This document shows positions 1 through 3,843 of a stretch of DNA of 5,709 nt, in pieces (the stretch's first letter is position 1; the number at the start of each line of letters is the position of its first letter). The DNA comes from Myxococcota bacterium (GTDB lineage Bacteria > Myxococcota > UBA4151): contig JAPKCE010000148.1 of NCBI GenBank assembly GCA_028823075.1, positions 1 through 5,709 of the forward strand, read 5' to 3'. Both the position numbers and the translations under genes were made by a program. The notes below the pieces were generated by a model that searched no databases, was not told where the DNA came from, and saw only the letters and a program-made list of their open reading frames with translations.

Positions 1-785
1 GCTGTGGCAACGCTCGTTTGAACGACGGAGAAACCTGCGACGATGGCAATATTGAAGACGCTGATGCTTGTCGCAACGATTGTACTTTGGCGGTCTGCGG
101 CGATGGCATCACCCGTCGTGACCTCGAGCTTGGCGAGCCCGGCTTTGAGAGTTGTGACGATGGCAACCTGAACGATGCGGACGCCTGTACCAGCAACTGT
201 GCACTGGCCTTTTGCGGCGACGGTATGCTGCGTTTGGACCTGGTCGAAGGCGCCGAAGGGTTTGAGTTTTGTGACGACGCCAACGGTGAAGATAACGACG
301 CCTGCATCGCCTGTGTGGTGGCTGTTTGCGGCGATGGCGTGGTGCGTGAAGACCTAGCTGAAGGCGACGACGGTTATGAGGATTGCGACGACGGAAACCT
401 GATTGCCGAGGACGGTTGCGATGACCAATGCCTTGCCGAGCGCCCTTCGGTAAACGGTGACTTAGGAACCATCGCCTTTTGTGGCTACGGCGAAGCGCGG
501 CGTCCAGGTAGTAATCAAAATGAGCGCATCGGCGTTTATAATTCCGCCAATATACCGCTACAGCGTCACAACGGTCATACGAACTGGGATAGTTTCTGCC
601 GCGCCAACGGTTGGGAAGCTTCCAACACCGGCCGCGGTAATTCCAACCACGCCTGTGCTCGGGTGATGACCTATTGGTCGGCCGGAGGCGTCAGTACTGG
701 AACGGGCTCGTGGAACTCAGGACGTTATACCCCAAACCGTGCCCCTGGAAGTCATATCTACATGACCTGCATCGGTGGTCAGTGA
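1..785 (+). CDS. Cysteine-rich repeat exoprotein, 3' part (start lies upstream of the window)
   Basis: The reading frame is open from the first full codon at base 3 to a TGA at 783-785, giving 260 visible codons; the apparent TTG start at 18 is internal to a repeat, so the true start is off the left edge. Residues 1-147 hold four tandem repeats of the myxobacterial disulfide type, each with four cysteines in CGDG / CDDGN / DAC / xxC positions. Residues 148-260 form a different C-terminal domain, rich in Asn, Gly, Ser and Trp, with cysteines at 160, 199, 218 and 256; I do not recognise it. The protein is probably exported and held together by disulfides, perhaps at the cell surface, but its partner is unknown. 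The first visible repeat is 31 residues and begins CGN, like repeat 1 of the lipoprotein at 3840, so probably only a signal peptide and short linker are missing. It converges on the P450 gene with one base between stop codons. Confidence 0.85.
   Translation, partial: CGNARLNDGETCDDGNIEDADACRNDCTLAVCGDGITRRDLELGEPGFESCDDGNLNDADACTSNCALAFCGDGMLRLDLVEGAEGFEFCDDANGEDNDACIACVVAVCGDGVVREDLAEGDDGYEDCDDGNLIAEDGCDDQCLAERPSVNGDLGTIAFCGYGEARRPGSNQNERIGVYNSANIPLQRHNGHTNWDSFCRANGWEASNTGRGNSNHACARVMTYWSAGGVSTGTGSWNSGRYTPNRAPGSHIYMTCIGGQ
3..443 (+). repeat. Four tandem Cys-rich protein repeats (31, 39, 38 and about 39 residues)
   Basis: Repeats begin at bases 3, 96, 213 and 327. Each carries four cysteines, expected to form two disulfides. 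The three later repeats are the long variety, with an extra seven residues of the form RxDLxxGxxGFE before CDD. The third repeat is one residue short: its last two cysteines are spaced CIAC rather than CxxxC. DNA identity between repeats is modest because synonymous codons vary freely (TGT/TGC, GAT/GAC), so the array is old and kept at the protein level. Confidence 0.85.
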
Positions 786-786
786 G

Positions 787-1995
787 TTATTGACGCTGCG
801 AAAAGCTGATCGGCAGGGTCTTAATCCCAGCGATAAAGTTTGAGCGGAGGCGGCGCACTTCGCCGTTGAGTTGCACGTCGGTGAGGCGTTCGGCGAGCGC
901 TTCAAAGAGCAAGGTGATCTCTAGGCGAGCGAGGCTAGCACCGAGACAGAAATGTTCTCCAACACCAAACGCTAGATGCTCGTTCGGGCTGCGCGTAATG
1001 TCGAAAACATGCGCGTCTTCAAAGCGCTCTTCGTCGCGATTAGCGCTGGTATAAAAGAGCGCTAATTTATCGTTTTCTTTCATCTCCACGCCGTGGAAAT
1101 TAAGGTCGCGTGTGCAGGTTCTGCGCATATAGATCACCGGAGTCGACCAGCGCAGAATCTCTTCGGTGGCGCTGCTGGCGAGGCTCGGGTCGTCGACCAA
1201 TTTCTGCCATTGCTCGGGATTTTCGAGCATGGCTAAAAGACCGGCTGAGATGGCGTTTCTTGTGGTCTCGTTGCCGGCGACGCTGAGCAGTAAAAAGAAG
1301 CCATTGAACTCGGCTTCGGTGACCGCTTCACCGTCGACCTCGGCGTTCATTAAAACGCTGATCAAGTCTTCGCTGCGCCGTCCTCCGCGTCCATCGAGAA
1401 GCTCTTGGGCGTATTGCCACATCTCCATCGCTGCGATGCGCGAATCTTCGATCGAGGTCTGAAATTCGGGGTCATCGAAACCGATCAGCCGGTTGGACCA
1501 ATCGAAGATGAGATGGAAGTCACTATCGGGAATGCCGACCAGTCGGCAGATCACCCGCAAGGGCAACTCGGCGGCGATGGCCGTTACGAAATCGATCTCG
1601 CCGAGCGGCAGCACGCGGTCGAGGATCTCTGAGATGTCATCGCGAATGCGGCTCTCCATCAAACGCACCATGCGCGGGGTGAAACCGCGGCTCACCAATT
1701 TGCGGAATTTGGAATGTTGAGGGGGGTCCATATTGATCAACAGTTGGCGAATGGCGCCTATATCTTCCTCTCCGTAATCATCGAGCGTTGTGCCGCCGCG
1801 CCAGGTCGAAAAATCTTTGGGGTTTTTAGACATCTCAATGACGTGGTCGGCCTTGGTGATGGCCCAAAACGGCGTCGCATTTGGCATTGCATTAAGATGA
1901 ATCGGGCTTTGCGCCCTTAGGATAGCGAGTTCCTCGTGCAGTACGCGCTCGGACCAAGCGTCGAGGTCGTACAGATCGATTTCGTCAATATGCAT
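787..1995 (-). CDS. Cytochrome P450, CYP125/CYP142-like
   Basis: This is a 402-residue soluble haem monooxygenase, the usual length for a bacterial class I P450 fed by ferredoxin and ferredoxin reductase. With the start at 1995 the landmarks are: I-helix oxygen-activation motif AGNETT at 240-245, K-helix ExxR with E279 and R282, and the haem loop FGVGEHFCLG at 343-352 with Cys350 as the thiolate ligand. The MDPPQHSKFRKL stretch (89-100) followed by SRGFTPR (102-108), and the PVIYMRRTCTRD stretch (286-297), recall CYP125, CYP124 and CYP142, the mycobacterial enzymes that oxidise the terminal carbon of the cholesterol side chain. The substrate here is inferred, not seen. An upstream ATG at 2028 would add 11 residues, but it lies in the centre of an operator palindrome and lacks a ribosome site; the ATG at 1995 has GGGAG five bases upstream. 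The gene is divergent from the crotonase gene and shares its control region. No redox partner gene is in the window. P450 identity is certain; the subfamily is moderate. Confidence 0.95.
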   Translation of the reverse strand: MHIDEIDLYDLDAWSERVLHEELAILRAQSPIHLNAMPNATPFWAITKADHVIEMSKNPKDFSTWRGGTTLDDYGEEDIGAIRQLLINMDPPQHSKFRKLVSRGFTPRMVRLMESRIRDDISEILDRVLPLGEIDFVTAIAAELPLRVICRLVGIPDSDFHLIFDWSNRLIGFDDPEFQTSIEDSRIAAMEMWQYAQELLDGRGGRRSEDLISVLMNAEVDGEAVTEAEFNGFFLLLSVAGNETTRNAISAGLLAMLENPEQWQKLVDDPSLASSATEEILRWSTPVIYMRRTCTRDLNFHGVEMKENDKLALFYTSANRDEERFEDAHVFDITRSPNEHLAFGVGEHFCLGASLARLEITLLFEALAERLTDVQLNGEVRRLRSNFIAGIKTLPISFSQRQ

Positions 1996-2000
1996 AAAGG

Positions 2001-2005
2001 CTCCC
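2001..2005 (-). promoter_or_regulatory. Ribosome binding site of the P450 gene
   Basis: The minus strand reads GGGAG, five bases before the ATG at 1995. No comparable sequence precedes the alternative ATG at 2028, so this site decides the start. Confidence 0.6.
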
Positions 2006-2017
2006 AAATCTGGCGCC

Positions 2018-2037
2018 GAATAGAACATGTTCTATTC
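2018..2037. promoter_or_regulatory. Perfect 20-bp palindromic operator, KstR-type (TetR family)
   Basis: The sequence gaatagaacatgttctattc equals its own reverse complement over all 20 bases. Its core at 2021-2034, TAGAACATGTTCTA, fits the published KstR consensus TnnAACnnGTTnnA, the site of the TetR-family repressor of cholesterol catabolism in mycobacteria and rhodococci. It overlaps the proposed P450 -10 element, so a bound repressor would block transcription. The regulator itself is not in the window; another TetR-family protein could recognise the same half-site. Confidence 0.75.
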
Positions 2038-2048
2038 AACTCCTGCAA
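2019..2048 (-). promoter_or_regulatory. Possible P450 promoter
   Basis: On the minus strand a -35-like TTGCAG (2043-2048) and a -10-like TCTATT (2019-2024) are 18 bp apart. Transcription would begin near 2012, leaving a leader of about 16 bases before the ATG at 1995 and excluding the ATG at 2028. The match to sigma-70 consensus is only fair, but its position over the operator is what a repressed promoter should show. Confidence 0.35.
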
Positions 2049-2078
2049 GGGCCCATATGCCTGGTTTTGGTGCTGGTT

Positions 2079-2106
2079 TTGCGCTGCGACTGAAACGTGT
2101 TCTAAT
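2079..2106 (+). promoter_or_regulatory. Possible crotonase promoter
   Basis: A good -10-like TCTAAT lies at 2101-2106, and a weak -35-like TTGCGC at 2079-2084 is 16 bp upstream. Transcription would start near 2113, about 20 bases before the ATG at 2134. The -10 element overlaps the second operator. Confidence 0.35.
2091..2104. promoter_or_regulatory. Second, imperfect KstR-type operator
   Basis: The 14-mer TGAAACGTGTTCTA fits every fixed position of TnnAACnnGTTnnA, although its outer arms are not symmetrical. Its centre is 70 bp from that of the perfect palindrome at 2018-2037. It lies over the proposed -10 of the crotonase gene, so each divergent gene has its own site. It is weaker evidence than the perfect site, but its placement supports it. 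Confidence 0.55.
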
Positions 2107-2122
2107 CGCTACGCTTTGAAGC

Positions 2123-2127
2123 GGAGG
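2123..2127 (+). promoter_or_regulatory. Ribosome binding site of the crotonase gene
   Basis: GGAGG lies six bases before the ATG at 2134. It fixes this start against a longer open frame that reaches back to 1936 across the operators and the P450 gene. Confidence 0.8.
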
Positions 2128-2133
2128 CCGAGT

Positions 2134-3021
2134 ATGTCCGAAGCGGTAATTTTGGAACGTCGCAACGCCGTGGCACTGGTAACGATCAACCGTCCTAAAG
2201 CGCGTAACGCGCTTAATCTGCAGGCCTTAGCTGAGCTCGCCGATGCTTGGGATGAAATCGACAACGACAGCCAAATCCGCGTGGCTATCCTTACCGGGGC
2301 CGGCGGAAATTTCTGTTCCGGGTCTGATCTCAAAGAGATGCACGCCGATCAAAGCGCCAACCCCATTCAAAAGCGGTTTTTACCCCCTGAGGCCTTGGTG
2401 AAGTTAGCGCTGACTTCGCTGCGTTCTGGCGATGCGAGTGGCGCTCAGGCTTTACTCGAAGAGCATCAGCAGCGGCGCACCGAGGTGCCTCTTCATTGGC
2501 GCGCGTTTTTGCGCGAGCAGCGCTTGACTAAACCGCTGATAGCCGCCGTTGAGGGCTACGCTTTGGGCGGCGGAACCGAGATATTGCAGGCCTGCGACTT
2601 GCGCGTTGCTGGGCGCTCCGCCAGTTTTGGCCTGAGCGAAGTGAAATGGGGCCTTTTTCCTCTCGGTGGATCGACGGCTCGGCTGTGTAAACAGATCCCC
2701 TATACGCGGGCTATGGAGTTGCTGCTCACCGGCCAACAAATGCCCGCCGATGAAGCGAAATCTTGCGGCCTTATCGGGCGTGTCGTCGACGACGGAACGG
2801 CCCTTGAAGCTGCCTTTGAATGGGCAGAAACCATCTCTAATAATGGACCTTTTGCCGTGCAACAGGTGCTCGCTGCTGTGCGCGCCGCGGAAGGGCTAAA
2901 CGATGCCGCTTCGGTCGCTACGGTCGACGCTTTTGGTCAAGCGGTACTGCGCAGCGCCGACGCGCGCGAGGGCGCTGCTTCTTTCCGAGAGCGACGCAAA
3001 CCGAGTTTTCGCGGCGAATAA
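2134..3021 (+). CDS. Enoyl-CoA hydratase/isomerase (crotonase) family enzyme
   Basis: The 295-residue protein is a cytoplasmic crotonase-fold enzyme acting on an acyl-CoA, most simply hydrating a 2-enoyl-CoA in a beta-oxidation pathway. The N-terminal VALVTINRPKARNALN stretch (13-28) and the GNFCSGSDLKEM stretch (58-69) form the CoA site and first oxyanion-hole segment. GYALGGGTE (141-149) supplies the second, with Glu149 matching catalytic Glu144 of rat mitochondrial hydratase; Glu169 in FGLSEVKWG matches Glu164. The 20-residue spacing of the pair is conserved, so hydratase activity is plausible. The C-terminus has the usual DAREG, then F-E-R-R-K-P ending. It is some 30-35 residues longer than typical hydratases, because residues 73-123 form an extended segment before the second oxyanion motif; this may shape the pocket for a bulky acyl group. 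Divergence from a CYP125/142-like P450 with shared KstR-type sites suggests sterol side-chain or related lipid degradation, as for EchA19 in Mycobacterium, but the substrate is inferred. Confidence 0.93.
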   Translation: MSEAVILERRNAVALVTINRPKARNALNLQALAELADAWDEIDNDSQIRVAILTGAGGNFCSGSDLKEMHADQSANPIQKRFLPPEALVKLALTSLRSGDASGAQALLEEHQQRRTEVPLHWRAFLREQRLTKPLIAAVEGYALGGGTEILQACDLRVAGRSASFGLSEVKWGLFPLGGSTARLCKQIPYTRAMELLLTGQQMPADEAKSCGLIGRVVDDGTALEAAFEWAETISNNGPFAVQQVLAAVRAAEGLNDAASVATVDAFGQAVLRSADAREGAASFRERRKPSFRGE

Positions 3022-3057
3022 CCTTAATATGTTCGTTGAGCCTTAGGCACCCTTGAG

Positions 3058-3074
3058 CTAGGCTTTGCGCCTAG
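3058..3074 (+). promoter_or_regulatory. Small hairpin in front of the envelope-gene start
   Basis: CTAGGC (3058-3063) and GCCTAG (3069-3074) can pair as a 6-bp stem around a 5-base loop. There is no following T-run, so it is not a classical terminator for the crotonase gene. The 3' arm runs into the ribosome site AGGAGA at 3073-3078, so pairing might reduce translation of the next gene. A weak promoter-like pair, TTGAGC (3036-3041) and TAGGCT (3059-3064) with 17 bp spacing, lies in the same 63-bp gap. The function is uncertain. Confidence 0.3.
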
Positions 3075-3084
3075 GAGACGATCG

Positions 3085-3843
3085 ATGGCTTTTTTGTTCG
3101 CAAGCCTTGTGCTCGCAGCGGCGCCCGAAACCCCGGACCTAGCGATGATGGATATGAAAGCCGTCCATGGTGTCGAGGATTCACTCGCTGCCGTGCTTAA
3201 CGAGAGCTTTCTCGTGGCTTTGAAGAACAGCGGCAAACTCGGTTCGGTGATCGGTGGTTCCGATCTGCGCGCCATGCTCGACTTGGAACAGCAGAAACAG
3301 GCCTTGGGCTGTGGCGACGATGGTTGCCTGGCCGAACTCGGCGGCGCCCTTGGTGTGCCCTACCTATTTTACACCAGCCTGGCGAAAGTCGGCAGCAAGT
3401 ACATCATGCATTATAAAGTGATGGCGGTGGACGACGCCAAGGTGGTGGCGCGGGGAATGAAGGTAGCGAAAAGCGAGGATGAACTGCTTGAGATCCCACA
3501 ACTTCTTGTCGATGAAGCAATGGGTAGCATGTTCAAAGGTTTGCCTAAGGCTTCGGCCAGCGCACAACCCGAGACACCGAAAACAGCAGGCCCTCTCAAG
3601 CCGAGTAAGCCTATTAAGTGGAGCCGCTGGGCTGGGGTGGGTCTATCGCTCGCTGGCGCCGGAACAGCCTTTGTTGGGCGCGGTCAATTCGATGATGCAA
3701 AACAGGAGTTCCGTGCGGTCAGCGAGCCGCGGACTCATCATTTTGCTACTTATAATGAGGCTAGTAAATCGGCGAATGTCTTATGGCTAGGCGGCTTAGG
3801 CGTTACGCTGGTCGGCGTCGGATTGGCGGTGGTTTCACCATGA
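3085..3843 (+). CDS. Exported, membrane-anchored envelope protein of unknown function
   Basis: This 252-residue protein has a short hydrophobic signal-like N-terminus (residues 2-13, probable cleavage after AAA) preceded by a good ribosome site, AGGAGA at 3073-3078. Residues 30-128 look like the alpha/beta domain found at the N-terminus of many deltaproteobacterial envelope proteins, loosely like CsgG or TolB N-terminal domains: LNESFLVALKNSG, SDLRAMLDLEQQKQ, then LGCGDDGCLAELGGALGV with a Cys76/Cys81 pair able to form a disulfide. A Pro/Lys/Ala-rich linker (152-178) follows, then two hydrophobic segments at about 182-198 and 232-251 separated by a polar loop. The likely arrangement is a periplasmic domain anchored in the inner membrane by a C-terminal hairpin. 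The stop overlaps the start of the Cys-rich lipoprotein gene (ATGA), so the two are probably made together and may act together. I cannot assign a biochemical role. Confidence 0.85.
   Translation: MAFLFASLVLAAAPETPDLAMMDMKAVHGVEDSLAAVLNESFLVALKNSGKLGSVIGGSDLRAMLDLEQQKQALGCGDDGCLAELGGALGVPYLFYTSLAKVGSKYIMHYKVMAVDDAKVVARGMKVAKSEDELLEIPQLLVDEAMGSMFKGLPKASASAQPETPKTAGPLKPSKPIKWSRWAGVGLSLAGAGTAFVGRGQFDDAKQEFRAVSEPRTHHFATYNEASKSANVLWLGGLGVTLVGVGLAVVSP

Noticed and set aside
866..1920. Plus-strand open frames opposite the P450 gene.
   Set aside because: They are shadows of the P450 coding frame; none resembles a known protein family.
1936..2133. N-terminal extension of the crotonase back to 1936.
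   Set aside because: It overlaps the P450 gene, both operators and the promoter, and is not crotonase-like. A strong GGAGG site precedes the ATG at 2134.
3022..3084. A rho-independent terminator after the crotonase gene.
   Set aside because: The only hairpin (3058-3074) lacks a T-run and overlaps the next gene's ribosome site.
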